Assembly (NCBI GenBank): GCA_000310025.1
Contig: FN649744.1
Location: 2,808,660 to 2,859,257 of the forward strand
From: Ectocarpus siliculosus
Taxonomy: Eukaryota > Sar > Phaeophyceae > Ectocarpales > Ectocarpaceae
DNA: 50,598 nt
Direction: 5' to 3'
The notes under the pieces are model-generated. The model saw only the letters and a program-made list of their open reading frames with translations, was not told the origin of the DNA and searched no databases. Made by a program: the position numbers and the translations under genes. Shown here one piece after another: positions 34,401-46,900 of the stretch; position 1 is the stretch's first letter; each line of letters starts with the position of its first letter.

Positions 34401-36508
34401 TCGGCATCCGGCAACAGCGGCGCGAGGACAATACGAGACTGGAGCTCTCATAGCGGGGCCGGCCACAATGGACAGTCTTTGCCCGGGTGCGGACTCGTGG
34501 TCCACGGTCTTGGAGGCTTAGGAGAAGCAGGCGACCCAAGCGCGGGTGGGAGACTCTTTGTTAATCGAAGTTCTGTCGGGGGGTGCGCTTCTCTGCCGCC
34601 TAGCGTGTGGGAGGGACCTACTCTCCGGGACATGTTCTCCCCGTCGCCACGGTCGACGAAAAATGGGGACAGTCGGCCTCTCTCCGCGGGCGATCGCTGC
34701 AGGGTCTGTTTTTCGTGCAGCACACCTATCTGTCGAGCCGTTCGACAATGCGCTCCTTCTCGCGTTGGACGAGATACCGAAAATTGGTTGCTGGGGAAAG
34801 ACGGAATGCAATCAAACTCTAGACCTTGTAAACAGCAGCCCCTCGATCGGTACCAACGCGCTTAACGGCGTTTGTTGTGCTTTTTTTATGGATCTTTTCT
34901 TGATCAATCGAGTTTGGGCTCGGAAGCGAAAGGCTTTATCGGGGCCACCTCTAGTGGACGATCGCGGCGAATCAAAAGAGCAGCACCGCGGACGACTGAG
35001 CAACGCCAACGCCACAGAGCGAGCTACCCCTGTCACCAGAGCTCGAGAGGCGTTTCGCCGCGTTAGGCGAGGGGTGATTCTTGAACGTGCGGTATCCGTC
35101 GAATATTGGTAAGTAGGCCAACAAGGCGCCGGGCCAGCGGTCAACTACAAGTGCAAATGAACGACCAAACGAATAACGAGCTGGGCCACCGGCCGGTACA
35201 GGGAGTCTCATCGATGGCATGGCGACAGAATACTCTTGGTGAAAAGTATCTTGTGTATCTGGTAGTATTCCGTGGTCCCCCTCTCACCAATAGTGTGGGT
35301 CCAACATGCCACAGCTGTTGAGTAACCGCGCAAGACGCCGATCACTGATGGGTTGCGTCCCTTCGGGCGGCCTAGACAGGCACACGAATTCCAGCTCGAG
35401 CACTCCGGTTGGTTTGTCGCGGAGACCTGCTCATAGGCATGATTGTTCGTGTACAAGCGTCGGTTGACGATGATGACCCATGTTGCCGGTCGACTTGTGT
35501 CGTAAAGTTGTAGTACAGCTGTCGTACCGCACTGCGGCAGAATTGCTAAATCCAGAAGTGGCACACGGTGTTAAATGGGGGGAAAGGCCAAGATTTTTGT
35601 CCGTAGTAAAGCACACGAAGGGAGAGATGAGATGACGGGAAGAAAACAAGTCCCATGAAAAGAATGTAACACTTAGAGGCGTAAGTCAAAGTTATCCGGG
35701 TACACGTCGTACCGCGTTGGAAGAACTTGGCCGTCGGCTCGCCAAGACCATTGTCGGCAACACAGGCAGGGGCGGTTACCGAATTCTCGTCGCCAATGCT
35801 ATTGTTGTTGCCGACGGCACTCGCTTCTTCATCACTCGTATCATCTGTACCACCACCGTCGACTTCCTCGTCTTCGCCGGCACGAGAAGCAGCCGCGGCC
35901 GCTCGAGTAGGTCTATATCGCACGTTCCTGTCCATTTCGTGTGCGCGGCGGTCCGGCTATTTACGGTACATGGTTCGAACACAGAAACACCCACACCGTT
36001 GGGGGCGATTTCATCGGCTGTCTCTACAACCACCGCTATCACGCGTTTGACAGGGTGCGACTGCCGAATTATTGCGTTTTTTCCAGCACACAAGTTCTGC
36101 TTACAAGGTGTTCTTGACGTATTTGGTAAGGCCACCACCGCCAGTCCCTCACATTCTTTTTTCGATTCGACCGAATGCGCGATGGCACAGGGCAATCACC
36201 ATGCTTTCCAATGAGGAAAAAGTCACCATGGCCAGGGTGTTATGGTCTGTGGAGTCCGGCACCAGTCGTGTTACGCTGTAGGACCAAGGGGCGTTCCAAC
36301 TACCCGTTGCCCGACACCGTCCAGTTTCCACGCAAGATTCCTTGCCTAAATGGGGGAAGGAGCGAAACGGCCCATTGCCTCACCTGAAGCCACACCATTG
36401 CCGCAGCTCGTGTAGCACATGCTTCTCGCGACACGCTCCTCTATCAGCACCCTCCTCCTCGCTTTGCTTCTCGTCTTCGACTCCTTCGTTCTCTCGCGGT
36501 GTCGCCAT
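28415..36508 (-). CDS. Large multi-exon protein, paralogue of the LRR gene at 37-49 kb (C-terminal DUF4476-like region)
   Basis: The firm 3' exon chain, 5' to 3', is (about 31430)-31328, 31056-30909, 30535-30407, 30011-29882, 29293-29223 and 28573-28415 (stop). All junctions close in phase. It encodes a segment with WRELFVPPELLVSTA, a beta-rich stretch, then the helical region SSAQAATVAAVV...RVDVAVFLFSRVVDLENYRQ and a tail with LLLRLGNLDALCP. This tail aligns by eye with the neighbour gene (RVEVFRLFVADLF) and resembles DUF4476. The assignment is from memory. The intron after 30407 uses a GC donor (GAG|GCAAGT). A probable 5' end is ATG at 36508: exons 36508-36384 (acidic, EEEGADRG) and 36275-36200 join in phase. 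Between them lie plausible but unlinked coding stretches near 35.93-35.75 kb (Asp/Glu/Asn-rich), 33.87-33.51 kb and 33.14-32.37 kb. Joining all of these into one gene is an inference. The function is unknown. Confidence 0.5.
29380..29672 (+). repeat. Quasi-periodic ACCGTA-motif array
   Basis: The hexamer ACCGTA or near variants (GACCGTA, GCCGTA, ACCGTC) recurs about a dozen times at irregular spacings. It lies in the minus-strand gene's intron between exons 30011-29882 and 29293-29223. Units are not collinear tandem copies; they look like a cluster of short motifs. Confidence 0.5.
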
Positions 36509-37346
36509 ACTGTCGCCCTCTAAGTGCGTCCCACGGTCGCTTCGGATCGACCAACAATTGTCACGAACAAACACACTGAAGAGTCAACTCCCACTTTGTT
36601 CACGCACGTTCTCCCCGCTGATTTATTGCGACAGCCTCAGATCATGTTCACGTAGCTTCAATCATGGAACACGCGCACGCACTGCTGTGGCAACGTACGA
36701 CTTCGGTCGCCGAGTTCACAGTAGGACCCCTGCTTCTGCCGCCAAAACGTACGGTATAAAAGTTCACTCACGCTGGGTCAAGCGGGCCTTCTAGTGTAGA
36801 AGGAAATGCTTCGATGGCCAGAGCATGGACTGCTATTATCGAAGTATGGATTGTTTCCGTTCCTCACCGAGTTTGAAAGTTTTCTGCCTCGGCCAACCTA
36901 ACCGCCGCCAACCGATGCCTAGAAAACCGCAGATCCAGCAAGAACGGTCCACTGACACCGCCCGTAAACGCCGGGTACGCCTGAAAAGGAACATGACCAA
37001 AGTTCGACAGCTGAGAATGAACGACTTTGGCGGAACGGGAGTGTAGGCGGAATGGATACCCGAGAAAAGGAGAACATGGTGTGAATAGGACGTGTTTCCG
37101 CAACTAGGAAGTATGGGAAACGTGACGAAAGTATACATGTGCATGGTTTCCCGTAAATAATGTATTTGGGTGGAAAATAAGTGGTAGAACAATAGAGAAG
37201 AAACCAATGAACCACCTTACTTAGGGGTAGCCCTTTGAAATGCCGACAGTGAACGGTATGTATTTCCTGATGTTTATCGGCGCAACAGATTGGCATGATT
37301 TTCTTAGATAGTCACGACTGACTATGAAGCTTCAGAAGAAGACGCG
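36509..37346. other. Region between the two minus-strand paralogues
   Basis: About 840 bp separate the proposed stop of the LRR gene from the proposed start of its downstream neighbour. No additional gene is recognised; a 73-codon Arg-rich plus-strand frame at 36825-37046 has no recognisable features. The region presumably holds the 3' UTR of one gene and the promoter of the other. Confidence 0.4.
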
Positions 37347-40300
37347 TTAACGGCCTGGTGACAATGATCTAGATTGTAGGGAATACAACGCACACGAGTG
37401 TCTGATCGAAATGTGATGAATTGTCATGAAAGTACGAAATTGATTGGGGGGGCGAAGGGGGTACGGCCGGAAAGTAATTCTGGCGTCAACTCGTCGTGAG
37501 TGAGGACGAACATCGTCTGATACAGCCTGATGGCTACTACCACTGGGCAGATCCCGCACACAAAGCTGAGAAAGGCTGCAAAATACAAGATCCTGACCTA
37601 CCTGTCCTAGTTGCACCTCGAGCATCTTCCTTCCCATGGGAGACAGATTCCGCTCAATCAGGTCTGGCAGCCCGGTATTGTCGAATAGCTTTTGGTCCAA
37701 AAAAAAGGGCACGGGAGAGCGTTGATTGTGCAAAGGGCCGGATGTCATTCTTTCCGCTGTGTATTGATTGACCTACCTACGCTTTGTTTCCAACCTAAAC
37801 CGATTACTCATATTCCTCTTGAAAAACACCGAACGTGTCACGTACAGAATACAGCGCGGTGGCGGGGGCTGGAATTTTATTGTTGTAGTACAAGAGTATC
37901 CACGCCAAGAAAGATACCTGAGGCGACACGGCTGCCATCATTTTCAGCATCTCGGCGCTGTTGAGCACATTCGGCCCCCCAGCTAGCTGTTCGATCAGCC
38001 ATTGGACCTACCATTTACAGACAGCAAGGTGCACATAATCAGCATTTTTGTTCCGGCTATCTTTGTTAGGATTGATAGCATGAGACCAATCAACAAGTTA
38101 CCGCGTGTGCAACCCCAATGACAAAATTGCGAATACACTGCCCTGTATCCCACCAATGGATGTTGAATGCAATAAACAAGGCTTGCCAAGAAGTGTACAA
38201 GTGACTTGCTCTATCGAGTTTTTCGAGAAGGGAGTGTTGCGAACAGCCTCACACAACTGTCTCTCTTTCCCATAGATGATGAGGACAAAATGTTAGGATC
38301 CGCGCGGCGAAGCAGGTCTTCGAAACAGTTCATGATGAACCTTACGCATGCAGGGGCTGTTCAGTTGCAAACTCTACTGACCAACCGGGGGGAAACTCGC
38401 TCACTTGGTTGGTTGTCATGAACAGATCGGCCACGAACAGCCGGAAAACCTCCACCCTGGTGTCAAAACAGCCGTTCATCGCCGCGAGAAGCCCTCGCAA
38501 CCCTAAAAAATCATCATCGTGACCAAAAACAACGTAGAACTATTGGGTATTGAGTCGCTTGCTATTGTTGGTCACGCTGGGTTGTGTCTCGTTTGCTATC
38601 ATCTCATAGACAGAAGAGTCACGAACAACCTCTTCAGAGCCTGTGGTACACTATTATTGAAGGTGCCGAAGCTGAACGTCGACGAGAGGTCTCTAGCTCT
38701 ATGGTACGGATTAACTCCCGGCGGTCCGCTCCGTTTTCGTATCCATTACCAAAGAAGTATGCATAGATCTATTGCCATATCTGTATACCAAAAACACAGC
38801 ATTCGCAGGGCTCTTTACTGATATAACTTTTGCAGAAACCGTATAATGACATACCTATTCTCAGTCTTGGGACGTTCGCGTTCAAGACACTAACGAAGGA
38901 TAGAAAGTACCACAAATGTGAAAAAAGCGAAACGTCTCTGCGGCGAACGACTACACCACAAGAAGCAGGTATGCTGTACTGTGAAAACTACAGGTTCATG
39001 CAAACGTTCAGGGGACCTACCGGTGGCGTTGCATACGCTCGCCATACACGGGGGTAAGGGGATGAATTCCACCAATCCCGTTAGTCTCCCCTTCGTTGGG
39101 AGCGGCCACGCTTCATGCTCCCCGTGGACACGAACGGATAGCGCTGCCAGCGTCGTCTGTTGGTCGGAGTATGACCTTTTCGCCCCAGAATAGCACAGAG
39201 AGGCAGAGACGGACAGAGAGACCGCGATAAACGGATGAATTCACAACAGAAGAGACAGACCAACGGAGGGGTAGCGAGAGGTGCGGGAGCTGGGCGGGGG
39301 GAGAGCGTGTGTCGTTCTCTCTTGGCACACCGGAGAGGCTGCAATGAAATACTACTGATAGAGAGAAATGTTCCGGTCCGTCTGCAGCACTTTCGCACAA
39401 CGCTGACGAACCCCCCCGGTTTCTCCAACGTTGCGTGCCTGAGGACCCAAGGCGGAATACGCTGTGTGTTGTCACGCGAAGGAGGAAACCTAACCGCAAG
39501 ATTGAGTAGCACGTTCGTGTACAGCACCTTGCGCGTCAACGAACATATAAATACCGCTTGGTATCCATGTATGTACTTGAAACAATTTCGGGCGAAGAGT
39601 ACAGCATGTGAATAAGAGAGAGGTCAATGCCGAGTACTGCCTCGTATCGCGATTTCCCATCCAGGCGCCATTCATGATGGCATAGAAATCGTCCGTGACC
39701 AAAACATTTCAGTATGGAGTACCGAGGAGCCTAGATGGACAGCGAACGACAGATCATGTGTACCACCTAGCGTACCTCCGTAGTGATTTCAGCACTATGC
39801 TTACCTGGCGCAAAACTCTAACGGAACATCACCCTGAAGACTCCCTTCTCCTTCCGCAGCATTGACAATAATACCCCGAGGCTGCAGCACCGCTGCGTCG
39901 GGCGATGGCCTTACAAGCTGCAGATTCCTGTACATTTCGACGAGAAGAGGACACACGGAAAAGAATGTGGGTGTGAAGCACTCGAGACCCAACCATGCTC
40001 GGGTAATACCCTCGCCAACGGCTGTTGCGAGCGACATTTCCGACGCTCACGAACTCTCCTTAAAACTTCACATTGGTAAGAAGGCTGCTACACTTTCTCT
40101 GCTCATGTGCTGAGTCAGGAATTGATTTTTCTCTGCTGATGTGCTGTGTCACGAAATGATCTTTCTCATTTCCTACGCAACGATAGTTTCCGACCGGTAG
40201 TCATGATTACATTCTGAAACCTAACAGCGCCTTCCTGCCATTGGAAATAGCACGCGCGATGGATGAGAACTATGTGTCTCCACCTGCCACGAAACTCGAC

Positions 40301-40918
40301 ACTCAAGAGGTACAGTATAGGGTATTGGACGGTGCGCGTGGCATTTTTCTTATGATCCGCGTGTTATTGAGCGAGGGTTGTCCTTTCTTTGAAAATGGGT
40401 GCAGACTTGGTCGCTGTTCAGGGAACATAAAATCACCCTATTTTATCACCAAGGTTTCGACATATTTCTATGTGCGGGGCTGCTGATAAAGAAAACGAAA
40501 TTTAAAAAAATAAAAAAGTACGTGAGAGCCGTCATGAGTGCACTTCCCACTCAACGAGCGAGGGTACTAGCTTATCCTTACGCGCGGAGGACTTGGAGTA
40601 GGAAAGGATTATCGTCTCACCGACTGTTTGATTCTCCTCCTTTGCTCCCGCCCCCTCCCGCGCTGTCCGTGGTAGAGCTTTCGGAATACCTTACCTCTGC
40701 AAGGCGGCACCCTGCGAGGTAGCTCCCTGCGAAAAGTATATCCTGTGCCGTGGCTCGTTCGCTAGCGTTGAATAGATCGAGGTCGAAAGGCCCACCTGCG
40801 GAAGTGTACGCGACGTTTCAGATGACACAAGGAAGGGCGGGGAAAGCGAGGAAAAGGCAGAGGGACGGAGTGAGGGTTGAGGTAGAGAGAGGGGGGAGGG
40901 AGGGGCGAGGGAGACACA

Positions 40919-40975
<57 letters not shown>

Positions 40976-43900
40976 GGGAAGAGAGGATGACAAGATACAA
41001 TGCCTGCGCAGATTCGTGACAACGTTCGTGTTGTACCCGCCTTTGCAACACCATGGACACCCGTCTCATACCCTCTGCTGGATGCAACACCGACCTGGGG
41101 CCACCTAATTGCTACTCTTATCCAGACCTCGTAACGGCGTCTTGTGACTCGTTTCATCCCGACGTCGATGTCCGGGAAAAGTCGGATCGAGCTGTCGGAT
41201 TGTCATCGTCTGAGGCAGAGCGATCTTTGAGGACTGTACCACCGACAAGTTCGACTTCATGTCGTGTTTCTCATTTACCCATCGCCTCAAACATCCGCGA
41301 TATACTCTTCGTGTTACCACGAGATCACCTGCTGCAGACAAAGAGCCTCTGCCCTGTGTTCTTACGGCATCGTTAAGATTCTCTTGCCTGGAAACCTGGG
41401 ATCGAAGGCGTTCAGGTCCCCTTCACCGAGATCGCAATCTCTGATGCCAATGATCCTCGGAATCTCGGAGAAGTTGACGGTGCGGAAGAGTGCACGGCCT
41501 CCGGCCCATCCCAATAAATTCCCGTTGACCTACGTCACAACGGATGGTGGGATCAAACAATAATTCTCACACCTTTAAGGCGACGCTCGCACGTGCCCAG
41601 ACCTAGCCTGAGGTTTCACGTTCGCTCAGCATCCGGATCGACTTTACGAGCGCCCGTCACGCATTGATATTGGTAACGATGAATATCTTATTGGAGCACC
41701 AGGTATGTCGACATCATCCAAAGTTAAAACGAATTCTAATCGATTGGAAGTTGTGTGGAAGAAACCGTACGCATCGCAAGTGCTACATCTGGAGGAGCTT
41801 TTGTGCCAAGCACGAGATAAATCTGTTGCTCCCTAGACAGACACGCTTTTCTCCACCGCGATTACACACCTGGAAGTTCTTGATGGCGGTATTTCCTCTC
41901 AGCCCGTGACCCAACGCTGCCGCTCCCGAGCACGAGATTCCGTTGAAGCTGACGTCTAGATGGGTGAGGGAACAGTTGACCCCGAGCGCCTCCCCAAGGC
42001 TGAACGCTCCCTGGTCACCCAGCCTGTTGCCGGCGAGGCTTAGCCACCGCAGCGCCTGGGTGGGATGATAAGCGGAACACGTAAGTCATCGAGTCGCATG
42101 AGTTGAATCATTGATCGCTACAACAGTGCGCCAGAAGGACGCGGGTCGAGAATAAGTATTATCCCTCACGCAGACCATTAAGCTGGCGGGAAACCGATGA
42201 AAATAATTTGGGACCCCGCGCTTGAACAAGTTGAGGGAGGCCGAGAGCTCGGTTGGAGCCCACCTCGAATCAGACGAGACTCGGAACCATCGGAGCTACA
42301 ATAATAGTGTTGGAACGCATGGAACGGGTAAAGTCAATTTGGGACGGACTGATAGCACAGGCAGTCACTTGCCTTGCCAAACCTAGAGAAAGGGGCGGAA
42401 GTTTCTTGCGGGTGAACACTCACTTCGGAAAATGTTACCAACATCGGATGTACCTGAAAGGAAACAACCACCGTTAATTTTGTTCTTGGTGTTCTCACCT
42501 GCGATGATATGTAGAGAAGCGTGCCTAATACTCGGAAAATATGCTTCTTGTATATATTTTCAACACGCAAGGCGTACTATCGTCATGTCATCGAGAAAAG
42601 TGTACATTCAGCACACGGTGGCGGAGGCCTGTTCACGTGTGTTCATACGGTCGCCTTCAACGAGGCCATAAACTTACATGGTTGTTCTCGAGCGCCAACC
42701 CGATGGGGGCCGCGTTGATTTCTCCTATCTGTGACATCAAGTGGCAAGGCAGACAGGTGTAGACAAGGTCAAGATGGTTTCCTGATCCGTGAAACAACTT
42801 TTGGCGACGGGAGGCGGTGGGTGGGAGAGCGAAGATTTGATTTAGTTCGCAGCCTGACCAACCGTCCTGGGACTGTGCACGGCGACGCGGGAAACAACAT
42901 CAACTACCTATCTTGATGCTGATAAAACACGAAAGATGCCAGCGTTAGGAGAACATTGACGGCATGCCGTGCCAAACAAAAAATGATCATGGCACCGTCC
43001 AACCCCCGAGTTGTCTGGGTTAGTCCACGAAAATTGCAATTAGACGTTAACGACGCCTGCCATGTTTGATGACTGAAAGCATGTTTTCCCCGAAGGAGAA
43101 AATCAACCCTTGAAACGTCGCCCACTCAAAGCAGAAACACCTCTTAGGCGATGCTTGGTGACTGTTGCTACTCTCTCCTACCTTGTTCCAGGAAAGGTCT
43201 AGGTAGGTCAGCGAGTTGTTCGAATCAAGAGCCAGAGCGACTGAGGCGCCGCCTGTCAGCCGATCGGCTCCACCAACCTCTCCCCCACTGCCGCCGACTC
43301 CGGCAGCGGCTGACGCGGCTGAACCTGCTTTGTCAGAAGGCAGCACAAAAAAAGGTTGCCCATAGAACCACTCGAGGTAATCAATGTGAATATCTTGGTT
43401 GAATCGCTTCCGTGAGATTATTTTCTCTCGGAAGCCGCGTACATCTGGATGTAAGCTGAGGGGCCTTGCGATGCCGGCAATCGCACCGCCCCCACGGGAT
43501 GCAGAAAAAGCAGCGGTCAGGGATCGTGAAGGAGAGAATACGGAGAACGCACCACTTTGTGCGTACTTGAACCGAATATCTTGCCAAATCTAGCCTTCTG
43601 ACTACTCGGTACGAAGCATGTTACCAGCAGGTATACGTAGATCGGATGCAAGCAACGTCTTTCATCGAATACCAAATATTGAAGTCAACAATGGTTGAGA
43701 AAACACGACCGAGAACACACATTGTTACCGCTGAAGAAAAATAATGAGGGTACCGGGGTTCTCTGTTTTTTCATGCTTCGTAGACAACTATGTCGGTGTT
43801 GCTAGCCACTGGCTCAACTACGGCTGTGCCGTGAACACCACCTGGCAGACTACCATGGAAGACAGGTTGCACATGAGTTTCGTAGACCTTTCAACAGTCA

Positions 43901-46900
43901 GCAGAGAGACCCACTCTTCGATCAACTACACAGGTCATCGGCGACCGTTTCGTCTCTTTAGCAGGAGTTTCGCGGTGACGACAACGCAACGAACGGCATT
44001 TGTGATGCCGCATGGGGAGGGATTCACTGCAGCGGCTAACCGGGGCTGAGATGGAAAGCACGATTGGTTTGGCGTGGGGATAGAGGACCGTACCCATGTA
44101 TTCCCCCGCTCACCTCGTTGTTGATGATGATGAGAAGCGATAAGATCGCTTGTTCCGCCCATGTTGTTACCGCTGAGGTTCAACGTCTTGAGGGTCGTGT
44201 TTGTCGCGACGGCTACCATGATCGCCGCCGAGGCAAGAGCACTCATTCCACAGCTCTTGACTAAGAGAGAAACCAGGCCAGAAGACCTGGTCAGGTACTT
44301 GCAGAGCAGGCCTGGAGGGTAACAAGGACACGGGCGAGAATCTCATTCAAGCTGCTCGCTTTCCTTTTAAACCAAGCCACCGAGAATGGATAATTAGGGG
44401 AAAAGGGGAGATCGTATGTTTTCGGAGTACGAAAACGGAAGACGAGAGCAGGCCCCGTACTTCGATCTTGGTTGTCACACACACAGCAGCCGCTCCTCGC
44501 TCACAACGAAAATTTAGTGAGAGTGCAAGAGAAAGTGTACGCCTTCAAGATGTAGTCGCCGACGGCCGTATTTCATAAGGACGGTTTCCAACTGAAGATA
44601 CTCTCGGCGCGTACACAACGCCAAATCTCTTTGCCCCTTACCCTTGTCAGGCATTTGGCCAACTCAACGGCATTAAGAGAACAGGGTTTGGGGGATTGGG
44701 CTAGAAATACGAAGGAAACACATGCAAGCAAAGCCAAGCGCCTGCGATTCCGGGAGATTGGGGATTGACGAAAGGAAGAAGGGACATGCGTTGCAACGAC
44801 GTACGTTGTGCGCTTGCATAGTGGTCACGTAGCAATATTTCATAGGGTGCCAAAAAGGACGCGGGTTCGCTACTTATATGCTCTGCATGTGCACGGACGT
44901 CATATTGCTATGCGCGAGCCAACAAGTTGCACGGGTGCATGCATTATGTACGAAGGTACGTCAGAAACTGGAAACAACGGGGTGTCTCCGAAGACACTCA
45001 AGTATTCGAGCTGGCCTCCATTCCTTACCAGCGGAAACTCGGTCGACGTGATTTAGCGACAAGTCGAGATGTAGCACCCCTTTTGCTTCAGCTATGGCCA
45101 AAACCGTCCGCATTGCAGTGCTCCCAATCCTTGGCGATGAAACGGCAGCAAGTAGGAAGGAGCACATCCAAGGAACGGTTTTGGGTTTAAGAACAACAGT
45201 CGTCATAATACGCACACTGGCCGTGGTCAGTTGCTACGGACTTCCTGCCATAAAAAAAAGAAGGGAACAGCCGACACCATTGCGAACTAATAAACCGTGA
45301 GGTTTTGCAAGCCAGCGAAGAGGGAAAAATCCGGCGGGCAGGAGGCAACGGGAGAAAAAATAGGCATTGCTTGCGGTCTGAGTCACATCGGTAATCTCTC
45401 ACGATTCAACACCCCATAGTGGCCATATATACATGTATACGTGTGGAAACCAGGATATAGGTATCTTCCCAGGAGTAGGGACGCACATACAACCGTGTAG
45501 ATCCGTGACCCCAGGAACGACGTTCTCGAGGTCTGAAGATCTTTACAACGAAAAGACCCTCCGTCTGCTGTGACCAGCCGGAGGGTAGAAGCGAGCCCTG
45601 AAGCTCACCCTCTCACCTTTCACCCTAGCAAGGCTGACTAACGTCAGCCACGCTTGGTCATTCCTTGCCACATTGCAATAAGAGCGAAATTACCTCCGTT
45701 GGTGAACGGTTATTCACCACTTCAGGGACCTTTGCTCATAACGGAGCAAGGGTATTCTCATTGGCGTCGACGAAGAGATCCGACGGAGCAAGGGTATTCT
45801 CATACGTGTGGAACTCGTTCCGCCTGTGTGCGACTTGGCAACCCAACCTTACACATGGGGAGCAAAGAGACGAAACATCTCAAATTGTGTGCCGTTCTGC
45901 GTCTCCCAACAATCCTATACGCAAAAACCTCAGCACATCGAACAACCTGTTCGTTCACATTCGCGACCCGATCCACCGGTTTTTCGGTACATCGATAGAC
46001 GGTACGATAGGCGGCATAAGGCCCCAGGGACCATTTGAGGGGGCGTAGAATCAAGTTGTACACGTCAAGCTCGTTGCGATTTTCGTCCGTTATGTCTGCT
46101 GGGGCCATGATCATCACTTCCTGCATGAGAATGGCGTAGGGCACAGCAACAACTCACTCCGAACGCGTTTCGCTCTGATCGCGGACAAGACGCAAACCTC
46201 GCAGCCCTGCCAACAGCGATACAACGTACCTGTTGTCCGCAATGTCGATAGATGTGAGACCGGGGAGGTGGTCGAGGGAACTCATGAGGGCCATCACGTG
46301 ACGATCACCGAGCGCCATGTGTGCCAGTCTTAGGGCGCCCTCGCTGGACTCGCGCAGGAGGCGCAACGGCGGCAGGCCCGGCTCCTTTCCTCCACCGCCC
46401 AGACCGACGTATCACAACAGCAAGGAGATCGTCCAACAAAAAGGGAAATGAGAGTTCCGGACTTCACATCAAATACCACAACTCGTCGTGCTCGTGGTGG
46501 TCGCATGAACAGCAGTCGACGCTGTTCGAGAGTCCGCACATATTCACTGTGCCAATCCCTTCTGACGGACTGCTTACACAAAGAAAGTATTAAATACGAA
46601 AAAAGACCAGGCAGGAGGCGCGCAGGCCCTAACCCTAACCCTTTACTTTATCCAGCATGTTTTCTTACTTGGAAAGCCTGCGTAGACTATTGCTTCTGAT
46701 ACCTTGTGGAGGTTTCGCGCGTAGTCCAGGTTGGCCGCGTGTCCTTCTGGCTCAAACGAGTGAGCATCTTTCAGTCGCCGGCGCCGCCTCTGTTCGATCG
46801 CACGCGGTCATCCAGCGTACGGAGGAGAAAAGGGTCACTCGAAACAACCTTTGTTTTATTAAACGAAACCGACAGCCTTCTACGCACGACTGCAGCTGGC

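Noticed and set aside
34546-35112. 188-codon plus-strand frame
   Set aside because: Low-complexity basic sequence with no motif or splice support; likely chance in GC-rich DNA.
38206-38330. Minus-strand frame with MNCFEDLLRRADP near 38.3 kb as an exon of the LRR gene
   Set aside because: The chain 38502-38405 to 37986-37918 closes in phase without it, and no good splice sites flank it.
46627-46642. Telomere or chromosome end
   Set aside because: Only two to three CCCTAA units within an intron; coding exons lie on both sides.
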